Source: Isoetes taiwanensis (lineage: Eukaryota > Streptophyta > Lycopodiopsida > Isoetales > Isoetaceae). Taken from it: DNA of 64,000 bases. Every line of letters starts with the position of its first letter. The stretch's first letter is position 1. The notes beneath the pieces were generated by a model. That model saw only the letters and a program-made list of their open reading frames with translations. It was not told where the DNA came from and searched no databases. Below, in pieces: positions 23,800-35,149 of the stretch. The stretch lies in the NCBI GenBank assembly GCA_021234155.1, contig JAJEKV010000124.1, positions 1,054,001 through 1,118,000 of the forward strand, given 5' to 3'. Made by a program: the position numbers and the translations under genes.

Positions 23800-25430
23800 T
23801 TCAAGAATAAGAAACTGTCCTAGTGGAATACATCTTGGCATCCAGCAGTGGCAGAACCAACACTGTCCTGATGCCCAAAATAGGTGACAAGCGATGGCAC
23901 CGATATATTAATTCATTCAGATTACGAATGCCCCTAGGCATAAAACGAAAAATTCTATTCTATCATTACATGCTAACTTACCTTTCATTCTCTTTTAAGT
24001 TCAATCCAATTTTCTTCTCAAATTCCATTTCATTAAAAATTTGATTTAACCATTCTCATTATTATAAATCTATTATATGGAATCAACACATAATAGCTTT
24101 GAAGTGAGGATACTAAATGGTAGGTGAATGTACTAATATGCTTATCTTAAAAAAATGTGAATATTTCACACTAAATCATCAATAGGTGCATATATTGCAT
24201 GTAGCCTTCAAGTGTTTTCTCTGGGCTATTTCTGTAATATTTGCAAGTTTGAGGGGTATACGTGTGATTTGAATTTTCTGGCCGACCTTGCAGGTTTAAC
24301 GGAATATGTTGGGGTTGCCTTTGGCAAACTCAATGTTGTTTAGATTGAATTAGAGGGTACGCGGGGTGATGGTGTTGGATGGGCTATTCCACATATTTTG
24401 GCATATTCATGGAATACACCATTCGAGGGGTTAGGGTATTCTCTTAACAAGTAGGCACAATGTCATTCTCAAGCATATTTTATGGAATATACCATGGACT
24501 AAACAAGTAGCCTCTGAACAAGTCATCAAGGATTTTGATATTCTAGTATACTCCAATATTTTCTTGTATATCCACGAAATATACCAAAATATAAACCCAA
24601 TGACCTCTACGAAATTCGACATAATGGCCTTCCATGTCCAGCTAACTATAGAACAATAATGGTCAACCCGTTATTAGCATGTTGTTTCACATGGGTCTTT
24701 TGTCAGGACATTTATTGTTTGATCACATATTCGTGTAGGGTAATGGTTTAATTAGGCTTCAATCCCCCGTTGTTAATTTTACTTTACTTCCAATTATTCA
24801 TATATATGTATTTCGTTCCAGACATACTATTGTGAAGGAACCGCCCTCAGAACCATTGGTGACTCAAAATCATTTTCAATACATTCATATACGCCAGCTG
24901 TTCTAAGGAAGACGCCGTAATCGTTGAAATGGCTGGAGGTAACCAGATACGGCTTATATTTTCTCTAAAGAATTAGCCTTCTTTTTCTAATTCTGATTTT
25001 ACATGCTAGGCATCCCAAGATTGTTTCAAATTACAGGTTTTCGGCTTCAAAACAATTTGGCAAATGTCCCCTTTCAGCTTGCTGCATGCATGGCACGATT
25101 CCTCTGAAGTATCTTCTCACCACTCAGAGTTGCTGGAAACTCTTATCTTCTTTCTTTCTGATTATCCAAAAGTCGAGTTTGTACCTTTTTCCTATGATTT
25201 TGAAACTTGCAGTTTTGTTATTCGTCCAGTTTTCGGCAACTCTTCCTGAAGCGATGGCAAGAAGAATCATGGTTTGAATGCAAGTCGTCATTCTTTTCGC
25301 CAAATGCCGAAGATATCCAGTGATTTCTTTCCTTTCTATCTTCCTAAATGCTCTTTCCAGACTCGTTCTTCAATCTTCTCATTTGAAGAAGGCGTTTGTT
25401 TGTGTACCTGTGCCAATAGATATGCATTTA
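23800..25430. other. No supported gene (inside nested element)
   Basis: AT-rich sequence with short frames only. Nothing recognisable. Confidence 0.5.
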
Positions 25431-25435
25431 AACCT

Positions 25436-25620
25436 TGTTTTCTTCCTTTCGAAGCTTTTCTTTTCTTTCTTTCTTTCTGAAGCTTTTCTTTTCTTTTCTT
25501 TTCTTTTCTTTTCTTTTCGAAGCTTTTTTTAAGCTTTTCTTCTTTCGAAGCTTTTCTTTTCTGAAGCTGTCGAAGCCTTCGAAGATTTCTTTCCTTCTGA
25601 AGCATTCTTTTAGGGAATCT
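25436..25620. repeat. CT-rich low-complexity tract
   Basis: Runs of TTTCTTTTCTTTTC with recurring GAAGCTTTTCTTTTC units. It generates a Lys/Glu-rich frame on the minus strand and a Phe/Ser frame on the plus strand, both artefacts. Confidence 0.85.
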
Positions 25621-26799
25621 GTAGGTGCTCTGAAGCTTTTGTTTAAGAAATCTGTTGCTGGAGCTTTGGACCGGGGTTCAATTCCCTGGGCAGTAAATGA
25701 TCAATGCTCTGTAAAACTAAAACAAGAAAGCGGAATGCAAGTAAAACTTCAGAATACAGGTAAGAAACTTCAGAATACACAGGTAAACTTAGAATGCAAG
25801 CAAAGAGGTCATTCCGGGAATGAAAGCATGACACGTGGCGACAGCTCATTGGCGGATTAGGCAGAATGGACCCTAACAAAACTTTACGTTATAAGAATGG
25901 TAGTAGAGTGCACGGAGGCAAGGATGACTCCCTGGGAATGCGCAGTAAACTGCCATTCTTATATATGGGAGCCCTCTCGCATTGCGCCAAACACAGGCAT
26001 GTTTCGACTGTCAACAATTGGCCCTCTTATGCGTTTAAGAAAAATGAAAAAAATGTTTAAATAATAGATCATAACGTCAATGTTTGGGACCCTCCCCTAT
26101 TTCTTCGCTTCTTTTTCTCTAGTTTGGCGCTACTCCGGCCATGGCGATGGCACTTCTTTTTCGACTCTCTTTCTCTAGCGATGGCGCTTCTCCGACAATG
26201 GGCTTTTTTTGTCTATTACGATGGCGATGGCGCTTCATGTTTTCGGTGATGGCATGGCGCTTCTTCTTTGATAGGTTTTGTTGGATTTTTTGTTGCACTG
26301 AAGCTGCAAAGTTGCAGTTCTTAGGTTTGAATGAAGCTACGAGATGGAAGTTTTTTTCCTGGAATACTCTGAGACTTTCTGCAACCGAAGAATGGAGCCG
26401 GCTTTTGTTTGTGTTCATGGAGATTTCAACTATTTTCTATGTTTATTCTTGTTCTTCCGATTGTAAAGCTTTACTGTTCATTCTGATGGTTCTTTGTTTA
26501 ATTGTGTAGGTCCTAGCACAAAGGGCCCGTGATATTTGAGTTGGGAAAAAGTGATGGGCAGATTAACTTTTATTTTGTTCCAGTTGCGGAACTGAACAGA
26601 GCTCTTAAAAGTTTGATTCTTTAACCTGCAGATTTCAGTTTAGGATCTTTTACTTTTTATACCAAGCATTGCTTCCAAATCTTCTGCAGATGGAGTTCTT
26701 AAAATGGCTACTGCGACTGAGTTGCTTCAAATGATTAGCCTGCTTTATTAATAGCAGGCAACTGACCAGCCATATTCTCTTCTTTATTACTAGGAGGCA

Positions 26800-27060
26800 T
26801 TCAAGATATGCTGGTTTTCCTCAAACCAGTAGAGTCACTTTCACTTGCCTTGAGACTTCCATGACTTCCATAATCTGTAATTTTTATGAGGCTTGATTGT
26901 CCATGGCTGGCATTGCCCGTATTTGTTGGTTTTCCTCGAAGCAGTAGAGTCACTTGCCTTGAGATCTTCCATGACTTCCATAATCTGTAAGTATATTAAA
27001 TTAGAATTTTTATGAGGCTTGATTGTCCATGGCATTGCCCGTATTGGCAAGGGGTTCAAA
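26800..27060. repeat. Duplicated segment with tRNA-like B box
   Basis: A block containing CTTGAGA..TTCCATGACTTCCATAATCTG and then GAGGCTTGATTGTCCATGGC occurs twice (about 26840-26920 and 26950-27045). The second copy runs into GGGGTTCAAATCCCC, which resembles the RNA polymerase III B box of tRNA-derived SINEs. No A box or poly-A end was identified, so SINE identity is weak. Confidence 0.35.
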
Positions 27061-27534
27061 TCCCCACAGCACAGCTGGACGCAGAGGAAGACAAGAAAAT
27101 TCTGTGCAGTTATATCGATAATCAACAAAGTTATGAGAAAATAACAAACACTGGAATAACCAGTTGACAACGTTATTTACCTGCATAACGTTATTTACAC
27201 ATGACAATCATCAATAATGAACTTTACCTATCATTAATAATGAACGTTACAGACAATCATTAATAGTAAACGTCATTATACATGACAATCATTAATAGGG
27301 AATGTTACCTATTGCCTAACATTACATGCAAATACATAAATTATTTTAATTTGAGGCATTGTCACATGGAAAGAAAAGCACTAGTAATATGATGGAGAAA
27401 CTCATCATAATTTATGACTTGAAATGGCAATGGTTCCGATCTTAACTCGTTTTGTTCACTACAAACCAATGTCAATTAGACAAGAAACATTCAATACCTT
27501 ACTACAAAAACCATTAGTGATTAGTCCACGTTCG

Positions 27535-27865
27535 GCGATAAAAACTAAGGCACTTTATTGTAGGAATCAACGTTAGTTCATATGATATAAGGTAGATAAC
27601 TTCATTAGAAAACAACTTTAAGTCACACAAAAAACTAAAGTCAAAATTATTGGTGGTCTTGCGATAAAAACTAAGGCATTTTGATGTAGGAATCAGCCTT
27701 AGTTCATATGAAATAAGGTAGGTAACTTCGTTTAAAAACAATCTTAAGTTACACAAACAATTAAAGTTAAAATTATTAGTGGTTTATGGCCTCGTATGAA
27801 ATAAGGTTGGTAACTTCATTAGAAAACCACTTCAAGTTTTGTACAAACAATTAAAGTCAAAATCA
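27535..27865. repeat. 126-bp tandem repeat, about 2.5 copies
   Basis: Copies begin GCGATAAAAACTAAGGCA at 27535 and 27661, with a partial third from about 27790 (TATGAAATAAGGTTGGTAAC). They lie near the right end of the nested element and contain its AGTGGTT/AACCACT motif, so they are probably subterminal repeats. Confidence 0.75.
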
Positions 27866-28498
27866 CAGTACATACTTAAAAAATAGCAATAAAACACTAT
27901 TACAAACCGAACAAACAAACTATCATAAAGAACCATGGTGCTTAAATGTGATAACAAACTAGAATGATAAATCATACATAAGAACCACACCATGTAACTA
28001 TTAATGGTTATTCAACACATTAACCCACTTAGTAACATCTCTTTTTTATTGTGGTTTTATATAAAAACTGATGTGAAAAACTGATAGTGATTGTTTTTTG
28101 GGCGCCATGTGATCTGGTGATCATAGAAGATGACGAGGAGGAGCTGGACCCAGATCTCTTTTTGATAGACCCACAGGAATGAAAGCAAGTGTATATAAAA
28201 AGTTTTGTTTCTCATGTAATCTGAAATGTTTAATACAAATCCTCGCTTGTAATCTGAAATGTAACCTTATGTAATCATTTTATATGTTTAATATAAATCT
28301 TCACTCTTCAATCTTTACTGTTTAATTGACAGGGTGAAAGTGACACACAGAAAAATTACATTAAGGATGAACGGAATGGGACAGAGAAACACATGATGAA
28401 ACCCACCATTGAAAATCTGTCACATCAAATGCAAGGTCAATCATTCAAAAGCTGGCTGTGCAGGAAAGATTGGAGGAAAACTCTAAATCTAGTTTTGC

Positions 28499-29138
28499 AT
28501 GCGCATATTGGCTTATCCCGATCCAAATGGCGGCGTAAGAAAACGTAAGGAGAACACGGCACAAACAATTTCGCCACCAAATGCAAATGATCCGGTAGGA
28601 CCTATACTGGAGCAAATAAACCAGGAACAGAGGCAGATATTAGAGGAGCGGAGGACCCATGAATTCCGAGGTATTCTAGGCTTAAAACATAGGTTAATTC
28701 CCTCGATGGGCTTAAAGAATTAGAAGCCAAGGCGCGATAGGCGGTTGCCTTTCTTATTACTAATGATGTTGTTTACACGATGTACGATGGAGACTTAACA
28801 GAGCTGGTGCAAATGACGGTGGTTCTCGGGGTGGTGTATGATTCTCGAGGATGAGTTCTCAGCTCTCCATGAGGATATGTTCATCCAACTAAAGCAGAAA
28901 TGATCCATGCTTCAGCCATTAAAAAGTGCTCAACAAAGCCGATGCATGGAGACACAACAACCTGAGACAATACTTTATGAATCTGTATCATAAGTGGGAG
29001 CAGAAACGAGAAGCTCATGTTTTAGTGTTGCTGGATTACACCAACTATTCAGCAGAAACACTTGATGAAATCTTGAACATACTTGGAAGAAGAAGAGTTA
29101 CAGATCTCACAATGCAGGATCTGATTGAGGCCCAGTAA
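28499..29138 (+). pseudogene. Unassigned coding-like fragments
   Basis: 28499-28723 reads VRKRKENTAQTISP and later LEQINQEQRQILEERRTHEF. 28926-29138 reads KADAWRHNNLRQYFMNLYHK, followed by LVLLDYTNYSAETLDEILNI. Both have charged, helical, protein-like composition, but the frames between them are broken and I recognise no domain. They sit between the nested element and the TTCACCAC array at 29336, so they may be the tail of the interrupted accessory gene of the 20-29 kb transposon. Confidence 0.3.
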
Positions 29139-29335
29139 CTGTATGTCATCATTAACCTCTTCAAAACAGCTATTATTATATCTCTAATGCATTTTGATAA
29201 TACTAGAAGCTCAGGGTTATAGTTTTCCCTCATTTTTCTGCATACTTCATTTCATAAGAAGTATGAACTATTCTACCGGGTATGGTAGATTTCCATATGT
29301 ATTTTTCTCCCTTTGAAATATAAAAACAACGTTTG

Positions 29336-29402
29336 CATCACCACAGCTTCACCACAGTTTTCACCACATTTTTCACCACGGCTTTCACCACAGATTTCAC
29401 CA
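29336..29402. repeat. Second TTCACCAC array
   Basis: Six TTCACCAC units within 67 bp, the same motif and orientation as at 22377. Either the distal end of the 20-29 kb transposon or the edge of the next one. The minus-strand Gly/Cys/Glu frame over it is an artefact. Confidence 0.7.
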
Positions 29403-29542
29403 TAATCAGCCAGGGGCATTGACCATTTTTTGACCCGGTCAGAAAATGGAATGGCTCTCAGATTCCTGATAGTATCTTGACTGATTTTGGTGACAGCAAT
29501 ATATGGATCCCAAATTAGGTCCCTGAATTTATATGAGGCCAA

Positions 29543-30055
29543 AATTCATTAAGCTCTGCTTTGTGCAAAGATTCTTGCAAGGCCACTAACTTTTGCTTCA
29601 GGGAATTCTGTGTTTTTCTTTTCAGTTTCTTTTGAACTCTATTTCTTTTGAACCCGAGCCACCCATCTCATATTTTCCTATTTGCTGAGCTGGTTACCAT
29701 ATTTTGTTAGTGTGCAGATCATTAATGACAAAAAAGTTCAAATTTAATCGAATTCAAATTTAACCGAAAGAACAAAGGAAACTCGAGAACGCTTAAAGCA
29801 AAACAAGTTCTATTGCAAAACAAGGACTATTGCAAAACAAGTTCTCGTCATTAATGAAAAGCCTTTACAAAGAATAGTCTCAAGGACTATTGCCAAAAAA
29901 AAATTGAAACCGTGGATTACAATACAAATCTAAACTAATCAAAGTGGGGCCATCTTGAGCTCTATATGGAGGTCGCCCTCGCAGTATTACATCTTCATTT
30001 CGAGGAGTCGCCCTCCTCATCATAACCCCGCATGCACCCACTCGAAAGCAGCCGC
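29543..30055. other. No supported gene
   Basis: AT-rich spacer with short GCAAAACAAG repeats near 29800-29900. Nothing recognisable. Confidence 0.5.
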
Positions 30056-30061
30056 AACGGC

Positions 30062-30263
30062 TTAATAGCCTTGATGATCCATGATGAGCTTCTCCACCTC
30101 TGGTGGAGTGAACTTGGCCACCACTGTAACCGGGCGGCCTCCTCTGGTGGAGGAAGACACGGATCCTCCGCAGGAAGCCACGGATTCTGACCGTGCTGGC
30201 TGCGAAGGAGCAGGCACAATGGCCGGGATAGTGTTCCTGCGGAGTGTAGTCTTGAACTTGGCC
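30062..30263 (-). CDS. Small unknown protein, 67 aa
   Basis: Minus-strand frame from an ATG at 30263: MAKFKTTLRRNTIPAIVPAP, then a Ser/Gly-rich centre and a C-terminal FTPPEVEKLIMDHQGY. The region is GC-richer than its surroundings. A longer start at 30388 is less likely. The basic, Ser-rich character resembles the N-terminal exons of other minus-strand accessory genes here. It could be a first exon, as a donor may lie within it. Function unknown. Confidence 0.35.
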
Positions 30264-30589
30264 ATGGCGGAAGTGAAGGAGATGGACGGAATGGGGAAGG
30301 AGTGAAGGAGATGGCGGAATAGACGATGGGGACGGGTGAAGCTGCAGGGCAGAATTTTGGGAATAAAAGGGATGCAAATCGTAGGCATTCATACGATTTT
30401 GGGAATGAATGCCAAAAGGGACGTTTGCATGCATGCATGTGGCAATTGTGTAAAGGGTACTGTATAGATACTTTTATGAATATAAAGAAGTTTCTGTTTT
30501 GCATTCTCATTTTTTATGCTTCAGTTACAAAAATTTGTACTTGAATGTTGAATGAATTCCAAGGTATAACTGGATTAAACTGAATTAAA

Positions 30590-30960
30590 CTGAATTAAAC
30601 TTGCACAAGGCCTGTTAGACATATGGGTGAGATCAAAGAAAGGCACTAAGGCCAAATTGGTATCTGTTTTTAGAAACAGGCCTGTGGTAAAACAGAATTA
30701 GAAATTTACACAAGGCACAAATTTATACAAGACACAAAGCCATTACAAACTATTTTCTTGATGTGTACCAAATAGATGATTCACATTAATAGATCAAAAA
30801 GATGATTCACAATAATAGATCAAAAAGGCACTAAGGCCATCATACACTAAGGCCATTACAATCAAAAAAGGCACTAAGGCCATTACAATCAGAGGCACAA
30901 GGCCATTACATTCAAAGAGGCACTAAGGCCTGTTTCACTAGACCTGTTCAAAGAAAAAAA
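30590..30960. repeat. Short interspersed AGGCACTAAGGCCATTACA repeats
   Basis: At least five copies of (A)AGGCACTAAGGCC with ATTACAATC spacers, ending in an A-rich tract at 30952-30972. Confidence 0.7.
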
Positions 30961-31152
30961 AAAGAAAAAAAAAAGGTGGCACAGCCGGGACTTCAAGCTT
31001 CATCTGTAAGAAAAAGTGAAGAAAATTAGTTTAGAATACATAAAAGAAAACAAAAATTTAATGCATGCATGCTACTTACTCTGTAGAAAATTTTGGAGTT
31101 CCAAAAAAAATTCATGTTCTTCTTCGTCTTCTACCTCTTCTTCTTCTTCGGT

Positions 31153-31551
31153 CTAGTCTTCGCTCCATTCGTTATCAGAATCTTGGGAATCTTGGGGATC
31201 ATCAGAAGAAGCTTCATCAGAGGAATCGAAATTAGAGGAGGATTCCACCTCTTCTGAAAGCTCCGAAAGATCTTCAGAGCTTTCAAAAGAGGTGGAATAC
31301 GAATCAGAGCTCTCAGGCTCAGGGCTCTCGGGTAGTAGGGTCACAGGATCGGGCTCCTGCAAATGAAAAATTGGCCAAGATCCTATGCCATAACTGGCAA
31401 GGACCTCAGCCAAAGGGATTGATAGCAGTTTCCGGCGCTTATGAGGGCCAGGGGAGGTAGAGCGAGAGGGAGAGGCAGAGCTGGAGGGAGAGCGGCAGCG
31501 CTTCGACATTCTGTTGGAAGGAATTGGACGATGCTTCTCCTTCACGACCAT
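31153..31551 (-). CDS. Acidic Ser/Glu-tailed nuclear-type protein
   Basis: 132 codons. The likely start is either 31551 or the internal ATG at 31509 (MSKRCRSPSSSASPSRS). There is a basic, Arg/Ser-rich N-terminus with a nuclear-localisation-like HKRRK, a short ordered centre (IPLAEVLASYGIGSWPIFHL) and a long Ser/Glu/Asp tail ending DSDNEWSED. A TATA-like TTTATAGG lies just upstream on the minus strand. The plan (basic Arg/Lys start, acidic tail) is repeated at 53301-53674, where a similar TATA element precedes it. I infer a transposon-encoded accessory protein, perhaps chromatin- or activation-related. No family recognised. Confidence 0.5.
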   Translation of the reverse strand: MVVKEKHRPIPSNRMSKRCRSPSSSASPSRSTSPGPHKRRKLLSIPLAEVLASYGIGSWPIFHLQEPDPVTLLPESPEPESSDSYSTSFESSEDLSELSEEVESSSNFDSSDEASSDDPQDSQDSDNEWSED

Positions 31552-31845
31552 AGCCTATAAAGGCTGGCGTGAAATTAATTTCGTAGGCTACGATTTTAGG
31601 ATTTCGTACCATTAGTATCTTAATCGTAATGATTTAGTAGGATATACTAATAATAACCTCGAAATGACCATTATTTTATTTTCTAAAAAACATAAAAAAA
31701 AAAATATATATATATCTATCCTGAATTGGCCATTCATTTTTGGATACCAATCATATTATGTTGGCTTGGCACTTGTTTAGTAATTTTAGTTATAATTAGC
31801 TAGTGTAAATTGATTGTTGACTTCAATTGTTGACTTACGCTTCAC

Positions 31846-32440
31846 CAAACATGTTGGTTAATGAAAGTCAAACATGTAACAAAGGTCATGTAAAGGCTCA
31901 AGCATGCCAAGGTGGCTCAAATATGCCACCTAGGCTCCAACATACCAAGGTGGCTCAAATATGCCACCTAGGCTCCAACATGCCAAGGTGGCTCAAACAT
32001 GCCACGTAAACTCCAACATGCCAGCTATGATGCACCACATGATTCACCAAATGCACCACATGATTCACCACATGCACCATTTGCATCACCAAACATGTTG
32101 GTCAATGAAAGTCAAACATGTAACAAAGGTCATGTAAAGGCTCAAGCATGCCAAGGTGGCTCAAATATGCCACCTAGGCTCCAACATGCCAAGGTGGCTC
32201 AAACATGCCACGTAAGCTCCAACATGCCACCTATGATGCACCACATGATTCACCACATGATTCACCAAATGCACCACATGATTCACCACATGCACCATTA
32301 GCATCACCAAACATGTTGGTCAATGAAAGTCAAACATGTAACAAAGGTCATGTAAAGGCTCAAGCATGCCAAGGTGGCTCAAATATGCCACATGGTTCAC
32401 CACATGGTTCACCACATGATTCACCACATGCACCATTTGC
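31846..32440. repeat. ~220-245 bp tandem repeat with TTCACCACATG subunits
   Basis: Two and a half copies. Each begins ATGTTGGTCAATGAAAGTC, continues through GCATGCCAAGGTGGCTCAAA units and ends with a run of CACCACATGATTCACCA. Copies start near 31849, 32094 and 32313. The array lies 380 bp beyond the Ulp1 gene, so it is probably the 3' subterminal end of that transposon. Plus-strand His/Met-rich frames over it are not genes. Confidence 0.8.
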
Positions 32441-32822
32441 ATCACCACATCTATCACGACATGTATCACCACATTGTCATGAATCTTTGAATACATCAAT
32501 TTCTTTTGGAGATTTGAACTCCACCAGAGTGTTGTTCTGGTCAGCCAGAAAAGTCTATTGTATACAATAGTATACAACGATGTACATTAGAGTGTCAATG
32601 AAAGAATAGGTTACAAGAATAACCTCTTTGGTTACAATAATACAAACATGTGATTACAAGTAAGAATCTATTGATTTGTCAACCTCAGCTTCATTACTAG
32701 AGCAACTGTGCTTCACAACATCAATCATCATTCTGCGCGTGTCCAACAGCTCGCCACTAGAAATTGGTACACCCTGCAACAAACATATCAGGCCTCACAT
32801 TGGATGAGTAATACCTTCAAAT

Positions 32823-33317
32823 TTACGAACTCACCTTGCACTGGGATAGTATGTCCAAGTCTCGCATTACTGCAGCCACAACTTTCTTTACAAAGACACA
32901 TATAGCAGGACCACACGACCAGCAATCAGACTGAGTGGGGGAACTTGGAATTTTCTTGTGGCACAACTTTATGGTGCTTGGGAATTTTGTGTTTGCATCC
33001 TCAACAAAACTCATGACAGGCTCGGAGCCCTTGTACATTTCTAGGCTGTCAAAATGGTACACACCTGGCTGACATTTAACTGGCTGACCTCCAAGACCTA
33101 CAATGACATACACTGTCCAGTGCTGCTGATAACATGCTGGCAGAATGGTACATTCCGAAATTGCAAGTTGAGGGTTCAACAGTTTGTCCTTTGAAGCAAG
33201 CTCGTTCGACAGTAATGTGTAAATGAGCGGATCCATGAAATGGAACCTCTGTTCCATGTCATGCTTGATGCAGAATTGGTGCATACACCTGCCAAAGTCC
33301 AAGGTCTGGTAAAACAA
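32823..33317 (-). CDS. Ulp1/SENP-type C48 cysteine protease domain
   Basis: Minus-strand frame with the full catalytic layout of a SUMO-protease-like C48 peptidase. His is at residue 66 (QQHWTVYVI), Asp at residue 90 (YHFDSLEMYKG), Gln at residue 129 and Cys at residue 135 (TQSDCWSCGPAICVF). These proteases remove SUMO-like modifiers, and copies are commonly carried by large plant DNA transposons. The exon is preceded on the minus strand by an intron (about 33330-33370) and further pieces to 33520. It lies 370 bp downstream of the FCP1-like domain in the same direction, so the two may be parts of one multi-exon gene. The triad is intact in this exon. Confidence 0.75.
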   Translation of the reverse strand: MFYQTLDFGRCMHQFCIKHDMEQRFHFMDPLIYTLLSNELASKDKLLNPQLAISECTILPACYQQHWTVYVIVGLGGQPVKCQPGVYHFDSLEMYKGSEPVMSFVEDANTKFPSTIKLCHKKIPSSPTQSDCWSCGPAICVFVKKVVAAVMRDLDILSQCKVSS

Positions 33318-33682
33318 GATGATTTAAGAAACAACAGAAGACTTCAAATCTGAGTTGTTTATATTAAATTACTAACCTCATGAAGAAATGGACTATCCTG
33401 TCACTGAACCAATCCCTACTTTTCTCCAATATTCTGATTGCCTCTTGATCAAGCACAAGAGGCTCCTGTTGTCCTTTAAACACTTCAAGTGGCAAGTGTT
33501 CTGGTCGGATGTGCGCTCTTAACACTGCAGTCCTCGTGCTGGTGGTGTAAGTTTACATTCAGCAAATGGAAGATCATTGAAAACCTTGAGGAACATTGAA
33601 ATAGCCAAGAAATGAACAATTGAAGTAAAACTTAAGAGAGGTTACATCATATACACAATAATACTATTTCTAGGCTTTAGTT

Positions 33683-34324
33683 CTATGTTTTTTTCATCAT
33701 ATTAATACAAATTTGACTCTCAATGTCAAACATATTCAGCATTTTGTTGTTTTCGACATAACTTTGCACATTCCCTGCTTTCAGCAATCCCTGAAGCCAA
33801 ACCTTTAGATCATTCATGAGGAAATTGCCATCTACTCTGTCAGGGCTCCAGCTGTTTGGACAGATCATGGTGTTTGGCGCATTGAGGTACCCTTTGTATC
33901 TGCTGTCATCAATGAGAAGCACGTTCTCTTTTGTGAAACCTGGAAATTCGTCGTAGACCTTTTTCAGGTGCTTCAAAAAAATTGGCTTTTTACTGTTAAA
34001 TAAATTTGTGTTGGTACACTGATCCTGACTCCATATGAACTTGAATTTGTCCTTGTGTTTCATCAATGGTCCCTTAACTATGATTCTCAAGTTTTGAGCC
34101 TGCAGGCTGGACCAAAGTGCTATATGAAAATTCTGACTGCACCAATCTATGAACTCGGCCCAGCCTGGTCTAGTTACTAGCAACTTGGTTCTGTTAAGTG
34201 TGATCAACTTAACACCTTCTTCTTTGGCAGTGGGTAGTAACTCACTCTTGTCATAGCTTCTACCCAGAACTCCATTGTAGTAAAAAACAAGCAGGATTGG
34301 GCTTAACCTTGTAGTCTTCTGCAT
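33683..34324 (-). CDS. FCP1/NIF-like HAD domain, nucleophile lost
   Basis: 213-codon minus-strand frame matching plant FCP1-like (NLI-interacting-factor) HAD phosphatases. Motif I is LVFYYNGVLG (residues 12-21); the family has DLNG or DxDG, so the catalytic Asp is Tyr. There is TRPGWAEFIDW, motif II ALWSS (69-73), FIWSQDQCT, the Lys-containing KKPIFLKHLKKVY (112-124) and motif IV VLLIDDSRYK with both Asp residues (139-140). Members dephosphorylate phosphoserine in proteins such as the RNA polymerase II tail. With Tyr at the nucleophile this copy should be a pseudo-enzyme. A decayed relative with the Asp intact lies at 44887-45506. Confidence 0.75.
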   Translation of the reverse strand: MQKTTRLSPILLVFYYNGVLGRSYDKSELLPTAKEEGVKLITLNRTKLLVTRPGWAEFIDWCSQNFHIALWSSLQAQNLRIIVKGPLMKHKDKFKFIWSQDQCTNTNLFNSKKPIFLKHLKKVYDEFPGFTKENVLLIDDSRYKGYLNAPNTMICPNSWSPDRVDGNFLMNDLKVWLQGLLKAGNVQSYVENNKMLNMFDIESQICINMMKKT

Positions 34325-34545
34325 GGACAGAGTTCGTGCAGGGCTGGAAACTTCTGCTTCAACATTTCTTGGTGCAGGGCTGGAAACTTCTGCTTCAGCA
34401 TCTCTTCGTGCAGGGCTGGAAACTTCTGCTTCAGAATGTCTTGGAGGTGTCTTTTGCTTGGAATTCTGCTCTTTCTTTTTCTCTGAGACACTTCCAAATG
34501 CAAAAATTTAAATGATTCGGTAACTATATGGGTCAAATTAAAAGA
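34325..34545 (-). CDS. Exon with three 11-residue repeats upstream of HAD
   Basis: Minus-strand frame with three copies of LKQKFPALHEEM, encoded by three ~36-bp tandem repeats containing GCAGGGCTGGAAACTTCTGC on the plus strand. A basic RKRKSR precedes them. It feeds towards the HAD domain start at 34324 but in another frame, so an intron or frameshift intervenes. Likely a linker exon of the same transposon gene. Confidence 0.4.
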
Positions 34546-35050
34546 AGACAGGCACAAAAAGGTTGGAAGTTACCTTGTGACTTACATTCACCGAACGATT
34601 TGTTCAGATCATAACTTTGATCGTCTGGCGATTTGGCGATTGGTGTGGAGCATGACTTAATGCATCTGGCCGATCTGGCAGATTGTTGTCCAGTTTGGAG
34701 CACCCACGGAGCTTGACTTGATGCACCTACCGATTTGTTGACATCTACTGATTTGTCCGATTTCCTGTAACCTGATGCATCTTCCGATTTGCCCGAAGTT
34801 TCTATCTCGTGTCTAATGCTTTCGAAGGGGTGTGAGTGTCTTGTCCCCCTAGCTGACCACATTGTACCTCTATATCTACAAAGTAGGGATGAAGAAGTAA
34901 GCTACATATCCCAATTGCATCAAATAAGACTTGGTTACCTTTGAGGGTAGAAAATAATTCCCTTTTTGGTGTGCTATATGGACTCACAAAGTCATTGCCA
35001 CCAGTATGAACAGTTAGACCTGAATTAGTAAACGGCACCATGCTCTGCAA
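34533..35050 (-). CDS. Ser-rich linker exons of the HAD/Ulp1 gene
   Basis: Minus-strand frames 35050-34802 (MVPFTNSGLTVHTGGNDFVS..) and 34862-34533 (SDKSVDVNKSVGASSQAPW, later SYDLNKSFGECKSQG) have repeated DLNKS/DVNKS phrases, low complexity and plausible GT..AG boundaries between them. No domain recognised. Direction and spacing suggest they belong to the minus-strand gene that ends in HAD and Ulp1. Confidence 0.35.
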
Positions 35051-35149
35051 ACCTGGAATTGAATCACAATTAATTGTAACTATGCTTTGGTTTTTTTAAC
35101 TAAGCTCTAGGCTTTTTTACTCTCTTTACGATGTTCCTGTTTATATATA

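Larger units (their letters stand above)
23376..28100. mobile_element. Probable 4.7 kb nested DNA element
   Basis: GGCGCC stands at both borders (23370-23375 and 28101-28106) and could be a 6-bp target duplication. Inside it the left end begins CAAAACTAAACTACTATTA and the right end, read on the minus strand, begins CAAAAAACAATCACTATCA, an imperfect terminal inverted repeat. Subterminal AGTGGTT units cluster at 23458-23600, with related AACCACT/AGTGGTT units at 27500-27840. No transposase was recognised, so the element is probably non-autonomous. Because GGCGCC is itself a palindrome it could instead be part of the inverted repeat. Confidence 0.45.

Noticed and set aside
25336-25605. Lys/Glu-rich minus-strand ORF
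   Set aside because: It is the reverse of the CT-rich GAAGCTTTTCTTTTC tract. Composition is explained entirely by the low-complexity repeat.
25660-25700. tRNA gene (GGGGTTCAATTCCC)
   Set aside because: Only a B-box-like stretch; no cloverleaf or A box could be built around it.
29273-29542. Minus-strand ORF with GEICGE/GEKCGE repeats resembling a metal-binding protein
   Set aside because: The Cys repeats are translations of the TTCACCAC array, in one frame only, with no further protein support.
31827-32570. His/Met-rich plus-strand ORFs
   Set aside because: Translations of the CACCACATG tandem repeat; the copies differ by indels that do not respect the frame.
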